From positions 124,001 to 188,000 of the forward strand of contig CANNZV010000124.1 of NCBI GenBank assembly GCA_947561585.1: DNA of 64,000 nt, read 5' to 3'. The notes below the pieces were generated by a model. The model did not search any database and had not been told where the DNA came from. It worked only from the letters and a program-made list of their open reading frames with translations. The position numbers were made by a program, and so were the translations under genes. Source of the DNA: Caprella mutica (taxonomy: Eukaryota > Arthropoda > Malacostraca > Amphipoda > Caprellidae). Shown in pieces: positions 24,740 to 36,400 of the stretch (position 1 is the stretch's first letter; each line of letters opens with the position of its first letter).

Positions 24740-25500
24740 ATAACGCCCAGAAAGTCTGAAGACGAAATCTGGTGCGGCGATTTTAACGCGCACCATCCAA
24801 TGTGGTACACAGTGGTGGCAACTAAAGAGAGAGAGAGAGAGGTCCTCTGGAAGGCCTTTTTCTACTACGTGGTCCTGATTACTATCAAATCAAGGACGGG
24901 GGGGGGGGGGCAACACTCTATATCAGAGTGGAGGAAGGGTCGGGATGTAGCTCGTCCGACCTGATGGTGGTTAAAAGCGAAGAATATGGATCGAAGCGTG
25001 GCTGATAAAACGTGCAACAGTGACAATGATAGAGAATGAACGCAGCAAGATGAGGGTATTTAGAGAGGGCTGCATACGTGAGCTGTACCATCCCTTCTAT
25101 TCTTCTCGTTGATCATAGATGATATTCTGGGACAGTTTGGAGGGATTACTTTTGTTGATTATCTGGCCCTGGTGTGCTCTGATAGGAAGAGATCAGTAGC
25201 ATCAAACACTATGCAGACCGAGATACTGCAGACTCCAATGACTCAAAATGGACCCTGCATTTGACAGTCCCTGGGAAACTGCTTCTAGCCACCAAATCAC
25301 CCACTTTTCTGAGGTAGGTCACTGAAGATGGGGGTTAAAACCAATGCGGCACGGCCCAATTTGTACGGAGAGGAGGAAGAGTCTGCGAGACACATATGGG
25401 TGAAATGCTCATTGCTCAGAGTTGGAGGAGCTGAGGAGGAGACCAACCTAGCCGAAGATATGGTCGAACTTCTAAAGAGTCCGGTTCTGATGGAGGTGTT
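24740..25500 (+). pseudogene. Decayed LINE (Jockey/R1/I-like) ORF2 fragments
   Basis: The plus strand shows WCGDFNAHHPMWY near 24770-24810, the catalytic core of an APE-type endonuclease. After a large deletion and several stops, GEEEESARHIWVKC follows at about 25365-25415, the zinc-knuckle-like C-terminus of such ORF2 proteins. The reverse transcriptase between them is gone. A GA microsatellite (about 24826-24840) and a G12 run (24899-24910) lie inside. Confidence 0.75.
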
Positions 25501-25504
25501 TCTC

Positions 25505-26140
25505 GGCAGAATGTGCAGTCGTTTTTCAGCAGTATGCGCAATCATTTCTCAACAGTATACGGAATCGTTTCTCAGCAGTATGCGGAGTCGTTTCTCAGCA
25601 GTATGCGGAGTCGTTTCTCAGCAGTATGCGAAGTCGTTTCTCAGCAGTATGCGGAATCGTTTCTCAGCACTATGCGGAGTCGTTTCTCAGCAGTATACGG
25701 AGTCGTTTCTCAGCAGTATACGGAGTCGTTTCTCAGCAGTATGTGGAGTCGTTTCTCAGCAGTATGCTGAATCGTTTCTCAGCACTATGCGGAGTCGTTT
25801 CTCAGCAGTATGCGGAGTCGTTTTTCAGCAGTATACGGAGTCGTTTCTCAGCAGTATACGGAGTCGTTTCTCAGCAGTATGTGGAGTCGTTTCTCAGCAG
25901 TATGCGGAGTCGTTTTTCAGCAGTATGCGATGGCGTTTCTCAGCAGTAGGCGGTGGCGTTCCTCAGCAGTAGGCGTTGGCATTCCTCAGCAGTATGCAAT
26001 GGCATTTCTTCGCAGTAAGTGGAGGCGTTTCTCGGCAGTAACCGGTGGCGTTTCTCAGCAGTAAGTTGTGGCGTTTCTCAGCAGTATGCGATGGCGTTTC
26101 TCAGCAGTAAGCGGTGGCGTTTCTCAGCAGTATGCGGAGG
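25505..26140. repeat. 23-bp minisatellite, about 27 copies
   Basis: Unit gtcgtttctcagcagtatgc + gga, period 23 (for example ctcagcag at 25571 and 25594). Because 23 is not a multiple of three, each strand is open in several frames with the same rotating peptide (RFSAV / SQQY / ESFLSS). These frames are artefacts of the repeat. The last third is more diverged (ggtggcg variants). Confidence 0.95.
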
Positions 26141-26590
26141 ATATTTCTATTTCGTCGAGTAATTATTTCAAAGTCTTTTCGATTTAAAATTTGACCTATA
26201 TTGCATTCTTGCATGGTCTTCCTTTGGTAATTGAAAGACTGCTCCTGTACTCTTCCCACTATGGTTAGAACAATCGATTATTCAGCACTTATTAACTATT
26301 TTCCAAAGTAGAATATTCCAAAATACAGCATAAACATAAAAAAATAAACTGAAAGCAATTTCTGAATTCAATCTATTAAATAAGATCTAGCAGTATCCAG
26401 ACTACCGATTATTTATATATGCATTGAAATTATCTTAGTTTTCTAGAATTTAATTAATAAATGTGTTGAGTCAAATTATAAATTATTACAGAAAGTAGTT
26501 GCAACGATGAAGAAAAATATTGACCTGCTATTTTTTTGACGAAAAGGCAGAAAATCAGGCCGTATCATTAAGTAAGCCATGGTTGTATAC

Positions 26591-28285
26591 ACACGAAAGT
26601 TTATTCGTCTTATATATATAACTAACACCCGTAAAAAAAGGAATTAATAATTTCGTTTTAGGTCCAGCGTTTACCGCAAGGGGCTCTGCGAATTGTTGTT
26701 TACAATCCTGATTAAATGTTATCAATTAAAAATAACAGTTATTCGACATAAATAAGTATAAAACTATAATAACAAGGTAGTCTAGTGAGGGACATTATTA
26801 ATGTCCCTTTTGTCGATTTATCAACAAGAGATAAAAAGTTTTTCCAAAGGTTTACCACCCCTTTAATTAATTGCAAATGGCGCTGTAGACATGATCTAGT
26901 TACTCTAGTATCTGTTACTGATAAATTGTTCGTTCATCTTTCCATCGCTTCATGCCTCTCCTTCTCGACTCCAAGGGTAATGTACTCTTTATTTGATGAA
27001 AATCAATACATTAATAATTTGACTTGTGAATTTTCTATTTTGTGTTATTTATATATTTCTTCAAACATGTCTGGTGAGGAAACTATATCTGTCATGAAGT
27101 CTACTGAAATTGAAACTATTTTTCTATTAGAGTAGGGAAAATAATTTTTATTTATTTCAATTAAAATTCCCTTACATTTGAAATAGATGTTCGGGATTCA
27201 CCTACTTCTTACACGAAAAGTACAAAATTACAGCATATACATATGAAAAAAAGTACATGAATACCCAACTTTAGTTACCAAATCACAACTCAGTTTAATT
27301 ACTAAATGGTAACTGAAGCGAATAAAAGTAACAAGAGATATATAAGAGATATCACTCCTTGATTATATATATCTTTTTCTAATTTGTTATAGAAAGAAGA
27401 TTTGTTTAGAGTTAGAGTAATATATAAGCAATTAAGCATATTAATAATAATATAGTCTTTAAGCGTTTGTGATTGTGATGAAAATTTAAATTAGTGAAGT
27501 TATTAAATGTTTTAAAATCCATCCATAGCTTAACTCTCACTCAGTATAGGTGAGTAATTAATAGATTCATACTTAGATTTCTATTATTATTGTTTTACAT
27601 TTAACAAACAGCAATTTTATGCTCTGTGAAATATTTTTGGTAGTAGGGTACTAAGTTCCAAGTTATTGGTTGGTTCTATAATTTCGGACTGTCAGAAAAG
27701 AAAATAGAATAATTATCATTAAATTTCTATTCAAATTGGAAATAAAAGTTAAATAATGATTATTATATAAAGATTTTTAAGTGTTCGAAAATATTGAACC
27801 GTGCAATAACACGGAACTAACTCTAAAATGGGACTTGCTGAATTTCTTAACCAATTGCTTCTACACTTTTCAAAAATTTTAATGTGTGTCTGAAAATTTA
27901 CGGATGAATCCTCATACTTGAAGAAATATCAGTTATTTGATTATTATTTTGCCCTCAGAGGCTCTATCCTGACGCAGCCTGTGGTGAATGGAAGAGAAGG
28001 GGGAGGGCATCCCTTGGGCCCCGAACTGTTGTAATTTGGATTATGGACTCTTTTTTCATTTTTACCATGTTTATCATTTTTTTAACGCTACTTGCAGTTT
28101 TGGAGGATTTTGCTCTTCAACTACGAGGTCTTAGATTTTGTGATAGGTAGGCTCGTAGGCTTCATTTACGATCACCTCTTCATTTTCCTCTTCCATCTGT
28201 GATTGCAGCCACCGGTGCTTGTGTCCCTTTTCGTCACATTCCTTAGTAATTAGTGACTCTATTCACGGAGTAGCTTTTCTGCATC
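26591..28285. other. AT-rich region, no gene recognised
   Basis: I found no perlecan LG3, LDLa or protease exon on the minus strand. A 116-codon plus-strand frame (26785-27135) has no recognisable domain. The start of a SINE-like or LINE-tail block may lie near 27960. Confidence 0.4.
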
Positions 28286-28447
28286 CATGAGCATTGTCAC
28301 CGACGGTGGTGAGTGATTTTGTTCATGGAGCCATCTTCCTTTCTGACTGGTTCTTCTAGTCCCTTATATTCAATTTCCTTTTGGCGTCAGCGAAATAGTC
28401 ACGATATGACTGAAGCACGACGTTAAACCCCCACTAAAATAAAAAAT
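28286..28447 (+). repeat. SINE-like repeat with A-rich tail
   Basis: Matches 598-712 over about 110 bp, then ends cacgacgttaaacccccact followed by an A-rich run, the kind of tail that marks retroposed copies. Confidence 0.6.
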
Positions 28448-28929
28448 AAAAATTATTTGATTATTTTAATTGTCTCGAACGTGCTGACACTCCTACTGTG
28501 TTTCATCAGAAGCGTCATTTTTAAATTGCGAAATGGGAGAACTCAAAATGAACCAATTTGTATAATGTATACATCATTTGTTCATAAAGAAAGGATTTTA
28601 TCATCCCATTAATATAAGCATTGATCTTCAACCATTAAAATGTTTCTAAATTTGAGAAGAAATGGATCGTCCTGTACTCTGTTGCTTGCTAAAACACCTT
28701 CTCCTTCAACAGTACACTTAAAATTCATGCTTCACTCCAAGATGAATGGAAGGGCGGTTAAATCTTACCACCTGAAAAAATTAAGAAACAAGAGTTCGTG
28801 GTCTTTTCTATTTTCTACAGAGAAGTCAGTTTTGTCAGTAGATTCTGCAACAACCATTCGGCGAGAATTTCCTTTGGCTCCATCAAAAAAACACATTAAA
28901 AAACAAAGGAGTGTAGACTAATGAAAATC

Positions 28930-31850
28930 ATCGAAATATCAACAGAATAAATGATAGGTATGATGCTAAGATATCTTTGTTGCCATTATTAATGGAATGG
29001 ATCTAATCTTTCATGCATTCCTTGACGAAGATGGCAAATTGTTATAGGTTGATGGTGTTTCATAATTCAGATTGATCCAGGACATTGTTTGGCCCAGACT
29101 GCAGCATTCTGCAACTCATTCTTCCTTTTGGTGAAATCTGAAGCTAGGTTTGATGGCCCTGAATCTAATTTTCAAGGAAAAAATAGTCTACCCATACGTG
29201 ACAACCCTGATGCTATTTCAAATAAACTTGAACAAGAGAAGTCACTAAAACGACTTGAAGGTCCTTTTCCCTCTCCTCCTTTTACATATTTCAAAGTTTC
29301 CCCACTTGCACTGAGAGAGAAGAAACAATTCGGTAAATATCGTATTTGCATAATTTATCCTTTCCGTACGATAAAAATTCTGTCAATTACAACATACCCG
29401 ACAGTGAAAGCAAAGTAACTTACTCTTCCCTCAGCTCTGCTCTTAAACTTGTACAACGATTCAATCATGCTATTTAGCAAAAAGTGACATAAAAGATGCT
29501 TTCAGGCTTATTCTTTTACATCCAAGTTAATATCATTTAACTGGGTTTCACTATAATGGTTATTATTATGATAAATGTTTGCCTCAAGGGTGTTGTTCTT
29601 CTTGTTAGATATTTGAAAAATTCTCTGATGGTTTTCTATGGATTATTGAAACTTGCTATCACTGTAACAGTGTCATCAAAATTTTGGATGATTTCTTATT
29701 CATTAATCCCACGTTCAATACGTGTAAAGCATCTCTTGATAATGTGCGAACTTATTTGCTTACGAATACCCTTTCCATGGTATTGAAATTGATACTGTTG
29801 AAGTGACAGCACGTCACACCGAGTGAAAAATGCTAACATACCAATCAGAAATAAATCTTTTATTAGAAAGTGAATCTTGCACTCTGAGAAATCTAAAATC
29901 AGTAATTGGAATGCTGCAGTTTTCTACCTGCATCATCACTGTCGGGAAATGTTTTCTAATGCGTCTACATGATGCCACGATAGGCATGTCCAAACGTTTC
30001 CAAATCATAACTTTATCTCATAATATGAAAGCCGATCTGAATATATGGAAATCATTCCTGACTTCTTATAACGGAGTAACTACGATTACCGAAAAAATCA
30101 ATTTTGTCTTCATTTGATCTTCATTTTTATTCTGACAGTTGCCCGAAAGAATAAGGAGGGACATTCAAAACAGAGTATATTATGTGAAAATTTCCCCAAA
30201 CTTGGCAAAATCTTGACATTGAATTTATAGAACTTTATCCAATTTACCTCTTGCTCTCCATATTTGCTTTTAATCTAGAAGACAAACTCCTAATTTTTCA
30301 TTGTGACAACCTTACTATTGTTAACATTATTAACAAACAATCGTGTTATGATCAATGTGAATTTATCCCTTCATAACCAATTGTTTATTCTTTATTTCCA
30401 TAATTCAGTAACTGATCTAATTAATGTCTATCAATTACACAGGAAATGAAAGCGGGTAATGACCGGTTCAATTTTATTGTAGGCACAAATATAAAAATAC
30501 ACAGTTTGGTTAATATGGACGTATTGCGGATAATCGAAAAGAGGGTAAAATGTAGAGCGATCTGTGGTTGTTAGCACTACAAAGTCTAGAGCCAATCTAA
30601 CAGAGGACTAAAAAGCACCAGTTTTAGGCTTATTTTCGAATTGGACTACAAACAGCTCATTATATACCTAGGCCTTATATTCAATAATAATCCTACGGAT
30701 ACAAAAAGAATGTCTTACGATGGTATTTTAACGGACTTTTAGGGTTTGGGTTAAAAGAGAGGATGTAAGCAATTAACATCATTCGATACTTTTGAGAAAG
30801 AAACAATGTTATTTCAGAGTTATTGAAATATATAGGTATGTATAGTTATTCATATTTGAAATTATAGTTCATAACAATCGTCAAGAAATGAGCTTAAAAA
30901 AATTATTAAGGAAAATTATTTTACTTTTAGTGAACTAAAACATAACTTTCACAACATTTCATATTCCAGGAATAGATAATAAAGTCTGCGATGCTCTATC
31001 TCGTTCTCAAAAAAAACCAACCCATGCTAATACAAGCTGCAATGAAGCCATCCCCAGGATGGTCCCGTCTCATCTAAGACTGACAAACTTTCCCCTGACG
31101 TTAAGCACCTCATAACCTCGTCAATAAGCAAAGCTACTGTGAATTCCTATCGAAGGACCTGGAAATCATTCACAGACTTTATCCTCTACAGTAATAAATC
31201 TACCAAGATACCATGCTGTGAGAAAACATAAGTCTCATACCTAGCACACCTAGGCTATGTAAGGCTGGTCTGAAAACGTCCTCCATCTGCACAACTTCAT
31301 CAACTTTCGCTTTATACCACAAAATAAGTGGATGGGACGATCCTAGCAATACCTTTTTGATAAAGTAGGTACTTTACATTCTAAAATAAACTCTCATACT
31401 CTTCTTCTTAGTCAGCTTGAAATTGTTGAAATGTTAAACTATAAATTTATAAACATTTGCTTTTCCTCTTATAAGCATAGTCAAAATCCATCCACCACCT
31501 ATCAAATAGTTCCTATCCATTCTTCCCTTTTTTGACCGGTACAAGCAATGTTAGATTTTTTTCAGGTTAGGTGTGAGAAAGAAGTTCCTATTTTTATAGA
31601 CAAATTCTCGACACCACTTACCACATCTAAATTCAGCTCTCTACTACAATCATGCATCCGATGAATCGGGCTAAACCCTAAAAGTATAACAATCACTCAG
31701 TACGAACTGGCTGGGCTACAGACTTAGCTCTTCTCGGTGTCTCGAAGAAATCATCAAGATTACTGGAAGGGGGTCAAGTAACGCTTAATTATGTGTACTA
31801 TATCAGACCTAGTCTTTTCACTTTGCCTTCTTACTAATAGGTGTCTTGTT
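28930..31850 (+). pseudogene. Decayed DIRS-like retrotransposon (RT, RNase H, tyrosine recombinase remnants)
   Basis: The plus strand preserves, across several frames and stops, the order expected for DIRS/Ngaro elements. RT entry region LEGPFPSPPFTYFKVSPLAL (about 29253-29312); LAKSDIKDAFRLI (about 29478); YYYDKCLPQGC (about 29561); the catalytic ILDDFLFI (about 29681-29706). Then an RNase H-like part, NKVCDALSRSQ near 30980, and after 31130 a tyrosine-recombinase entry VNSYRRTWKSFTDF. Its C-terminus survives as GLNPKSITITQYE ... YYIRPSLF (about 31670-31820). At least five frame breaks make it inactive. No intact terminal repeats were found. It fills the gap between the perlecan and protease exons. 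Confidence 0.8.
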
Positions 31851-32307
31851 TGTTTTCGGAGAGTTTGACTAACCATCGTCTGTTTTTTTGGCTGTCTTCG
31901 AGCTCCCCTCCTTTAAAGCTACTTGGTACAATATCCTAAATGTTAAATTCGTATATTTTGTTAATTTTATGTAACCTTTCTGCTTAAATATGTGTTTATA
32001 ACTTTTTACATTATTTCACATAATAGTTAGTCTGGAAATAAATATAAATAATTCCCAGTAAACTTTCTTTAATCCTTACACTAAATATTAAAACTGGTAT
32101 CTAGTATCGATGGTAGCATCAAGATACCTTGTTTAGAGAGATATGTTCATGATAATGTTTTGCTCATTCCATCATGCACACATAAATGTTCCACTGTTAT
32201 GTTGACTAGGTATAATTGATTCTTATCATGATAACCATTTTGTGATTTATAATAGACTCGGATAATCATGTGGGAGTGTTATGAATTTATATCAATTAAT
32301 CATTACC
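31851..32307. other. AT-rich spacer
   Basis: No exon or recognisable repeat seen between the DIRS remnant and the aaggtca repeat element. Confidence 0.35.
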
Positions 32308-32870
32308 TTCGCAAATTTGCGTAAGGTCATATTTTACCCGTCATTTATTTATTTATTTATCATCTTGTTATTCGCATAACTGAAAAAGAAATCAACCAAA
32401 TTGCCTAAATTTAATGAAACGATTGGTCAATGTCCAGTGACCTTCTGGTAGCATTTTGGGAGCGACCTGGTCAAAGGTCAAGGTCATATTCATTTATAAC
32501 TCAAAAAGTATTGAACCATATTGCATGACACTTGGTGGGACGATTGGTCAATATACAGGAACCATTTTGCTAGAAAAAAGAAGCGATCGGGTCAAAGATC
32601 AAGGTCAAGGCCATTAATGACTCAAAAAGTATTCAACCAAATTGTCTGAAATTTGATGGAACGATTGGACAATGTACAGGAACCATCTGCAGTAGAATTT
32701 TTGGAGCGATCCGGTCAAAGGTCAAACTCATTTATAACTCAAAAAGTATTGAACCATATTGCATGAAACTTGGTGGGACGATTGACCATTATCCAGTTAC
32801 AAGTTTATTAGATTTTGGATGGAACAGGTCAAAGTGGCGGCGAAGGTATGCGCTATACTCAGTGCATGTA
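32308..32870. mobile_element. Non-autonomous element with internal 116-bp repeats and aaggtcaaggtca words
   Basis: The left end ccttcgcaaatttgcgtaag and a right part ggcggcgaaggtatgcgc resemble the ends of a repeat widespread in invertebrate genomes. Inside are about four diverged 116-bp units (actcaaaaagtattgaacca at about 32508, 32626 and 32740), each with gcga.c.ggtcaaaggtcaa. Lies just downstream of the last perlecan exon seen. Confidence 0.65.
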
Positions 32871-32945
32871 ATCTAGTTTCTATTGATATCATTATAGCTC
32901 TCTTACTATTCGTTCAGAAACACTTTAAATAGTTTAATAATTTAC

Positions 32946-33464
32946 CTTGGTCACACATTTGTCCTGAGAATCCCAGAGGACAAGTACAAGTGAAGTCATC
33001 TTCTCCGCTGTTGTTGCAAGTGCCTCCATTTTTGCAGGGATTGCTCTTATCACAGGGTCCTTCAAAGTTACTAGCTTCACACTGGTTGATATTCGATGAG
33101 CTGACCATTGTATTGCTGATGTCTGCCAAGCTTACTTCTCGTTCATTTACATTTATCTGTAAATAAAATTAAATCACTAAATATAATACTATAGTTTATT
33201 GTAACTACTGAAATTGTATTATATAATTAAGGTTTTTTGTCATTTTGGACTTTTCGATAATTATTTTACCTGTGAAATGCAACCTGAGAAGCTCCTTTTC
33301 ACTTTCACCTCCGGAGTGATTTCGACAGTGTTGCTGTCCACACCTCCGATGTAGAGGGGAATGCGAAGGTTGAGGCCTTTGTGAATTCCAGGACTTTGTC
33401 CGTGAATCATTTCTCCATCATCGATACGAAGATATCCTAATCTGTCCGTCCTGTTAGCGCGAAT
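32946..33464 (-). CDS. HSPG2: Perlecan domain V: end of LG2 and following EGF (last exon seen)
   Basis: 33464-33270 reads [31 protein letters not shown] and SFSGCISQ, closing LG2. 33155-32946 reads [17 protein letters not shown] and [14 protein letters not shown] and ends at a consensus donor (CAAG|GTAAAT) in phase 1. In known perlecans another EGF and LG3 follow. Neither is recognisable downstream to 24 kb. The next minus-strand exon I can read is an LDLa module at 24030 with a phase-1 acceptor. Confidence 0.9.
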
Positions 33465-36400
33465 CTAATCAAAGGGAGAGTAGAATCACTTTAATTGTGA
33501 TGAATTATTCGTAGCTTCTTTCAAATTATGTCAATTTAATATACATTGACATTATTGTTACAGTTCTATTAGTTGGTTCCGCATATTTATTTATTGTTTT
33601 TCACATGCTTCTATATCGAAAGTTATCAAGTTATGAATAATGCTATCTGATGATAGGAATACAGGTGTCCCCCGCTCTTATTACGTCTCAGACTTACAAC
33701 AAGTCAAATAGGAGTGGGTCATGTCTTGCACTTACATCACTTGGTATAGAAAATATTTCAGGAGTAACTTTGGTAATTTATTATTTTTAGTTTCAATTAA
33801 GCTGTTTTCGCCCTAACTATTACAAACTTTATGATCATGCAGGTGAGATTGTTTAAGAAAAATTGTGTTACATAATATATTTACAAGAAAGGAAATTCAA
33901 ATAAATATTACTGCAGATATATATTATATATATAATTAGTAATTCAGAGTAGAGTTTAAGTTTTTTATTTCAAATTCTATCTTCAATTCATCAATATATA
34001 TTGGAGATTTCTTTTGCAGAGCTGTTCCTACCATTATTACACATTCGTTTGGACGCAATAATTATGTTCGATATGAGATGATGCATGTCTACGGCCAGTA
34101 GTCCCTTAGTACTACCCACACGACAAAAGCCCACACCGACAAAAGCCCACACCGACAAAAGCCCACACCAACAAAAGCCCACACCGACAAAAGCCCACAC
34201 CAACAAAAGCCCACACCGACAAAAGCCCACACCGACAAAAGCCCATACAGACAAAAGCCCACACCGACGAAAACAAAATTAGTATTCCTGCAATATAAAT
34301 AATCCATGTATGTAAAGTTGCACCAGTAATTTTACAGTTTTCTTTCTACGGAATCATTGTAAATTAGTATTATGCACCAAATAAGGGCGCTGCTATCGCA
34401 GAACTTAATTTTAAAACACTTTTATTTATGTACTAAAATTTTAGTATATACTACTGGAACTACTTTTATATATATATACTACTTTTTACTCTCTATTTAG
34501 TCAGACGTCAGGTAACCAACAGACATCTTTTTCAGTTGTCATGTTTGGATTACTGATCGAAAGGTCATACATCAGCCTCTGTAGTCTTTGCTAGATATAG
34601 TCTTAGATTCTATAGACAAGTTCTTCGTAAATATTTTATTTGGCTACAATTATGTATGCCCCTTATACATGTGTAATTAGTCAATTAGTATGGTTGTTGA
34701 TGTCCTGAATACAGATTTTATTCTAATTTTTCATCAAACCGTGGAGCAATAGTTAGCCTATAACTGTAAAACAACCGAAATGATTTGTAGTTCCTTATTT
34801 GTATATTGTATTTAACTTGTTCCAGGAAAGAATTAAACGACAGCCTATAATTTATTTATATTTACTCGCAGTTTCCATAGTCTAGTGTTTTAAAATTAAG
34901 TTCTGCGATAACAGAGCCCAAATTTGCGGCATAATACAAATTTACAATGATTCCGTAGAAAGAAGACTGTTAAACTATTATCTTCCTTCGTTCCAACTTT
35001 ACATATATGGATTATTTATATTGCAGGAATACTAATTTTATTTTCGTCGGTGTGGGCTTTTGTCGCTAGGGATTTTGTCGTGTGGGCTTTTGTCACCCTT
35101 TCTGTATTAATATAGCTACACAACACGTGAAGACAACAGTTACTTCCAACAATGTATTTACTTTCCTACAAATACATTTTACTAATCGAAGTCAGAAGAT
35201 ATAGAACAATTGCCAATTAAACTCGAATCTATAAATTCAATATAACCAAATAATAATATTTCTATTTAAAATTAAATAGAAAGTATAATTTTAAATGTGA
35301 ATAATTATTTCAGACGGAAAAATAACTTTTCATACTAAATATATGAGTTAACTAGCGGCCAAGATCATTTTTATGGATGAAATAAATAAAGTGTTAAATT
35401 AATAATTAAAGGGATAACAGGCCTATTTATACTAAATTACCTGAAACGACAACAATTTCAAAGATATACTTAATTGAGGGTATTTAATTAGCTATTTGGT
35501 GTGATTAAAGTTAGGAGAGAACGTTTGCACCTCTTTTGTCTGATGGTCTGGCGATAACTGCCAAATAGAACCAGTAGACCAGAATAATAAATATACTGGT
35601 AGATACATCAAAAAATCACTGAATTGGTTAACCAATGTTCTCCTCCATTGGGCCCGTGCTGTTTTGCAACCGTTGGCCCAATGTCGTTTTCATTGCATTG
35701 GCCCAGTGTGTAATAGCATTAGAGTGCCAATGCCCGATCGTGTCTTTACTTTGAAACGTTTACCGACTTTGGCCCGAGAGTGCAATGTTATCAGGGAATA
35801 AATGTTTATTGTAGAGTAAAGTAACCAGTGACCAAACGAGTATTAAAAAGCTGACTAGTTATTTATAAAGTTCGCATCTCCTCCAGATATATAGTATAGT
35901 ACATAGTATAGTCCCTTATATAGTACATGGTATTTGTATATTTAATTATATATTTGGCATTACCTAAAATAATTTGGATCCATTATAGCCAACCTGATTT
36001 TTTTGCCACCTCCCATCACTATCATTCTTTTTTCCACGATTATGAATCTAATCATGCAATGTTTCATAGTATGGAATAGGAATCGTGTTGAAGCTTCTAA
36101 AATTTGAAAAAAACACTGAAATTAATATAGAGTCAACGAAAATGGTTATGGTTATTAATGGTTTCGTTAATGGTTATTAACGAAAATGGTTATTATGAAA
36201 CATGGTATTACATATATAAAGATTTCCAAAGTTGATTGTATAAGTTGATTATTTTAAAAATTGTATTTATTTGTTTTCAAAATTGAACCGAATGCTTCTA
36301 TTTTAGATAAAACCACATACGTAACAATTTTATTGGAAAATAAAATTTCTGATTTATTCAACATCTTGCTTTATATAACAGGCAGTACAATCTATAATTG

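Larger units (their letters stand above)
24366..26590. mobile_element. 2.2-kb segment bounded by about 70-bp inverted repeats
   Basis: 24369-24438 (catggcttacttaattatac...) and 26511-26582 are inverted copies differing at a few bases, covering the same run through ctgccttttcgtcaaaaaaa. Between them lie a LINE remnant and a 23-bp minisatellite. The unit may be a TIR element that captured these, or two inverted copies of one short repeat. Confidence 0.65.

Noticed and set aside
25328..26064. Long overlapping frames of RFSAV/SQQY/ESFLSS repeats (up to 214 codons)
   Set aside because: They are the rotating translation of a 23-bp minisatellite and occur in several frames at once, starting inside a LINE remnant.
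26785..27135. 116-codon plus-strand frame as a gene
   Set aside because: No recognisable domain, AT-driven composition, no neighbouring exons.
24100..32945. Perlecan LG3 domain exons
   Set aside because: I looked for GG(V/F)-type LG strands and FxGC motifs on the minus strand and found none; absence by eye is not proof.
33991..34307. Frames with WAFVGVGFC / KPTPTKAHT repeats
   Set aside because: Translation of the 16-bp repeat in the arm of a foldback element.
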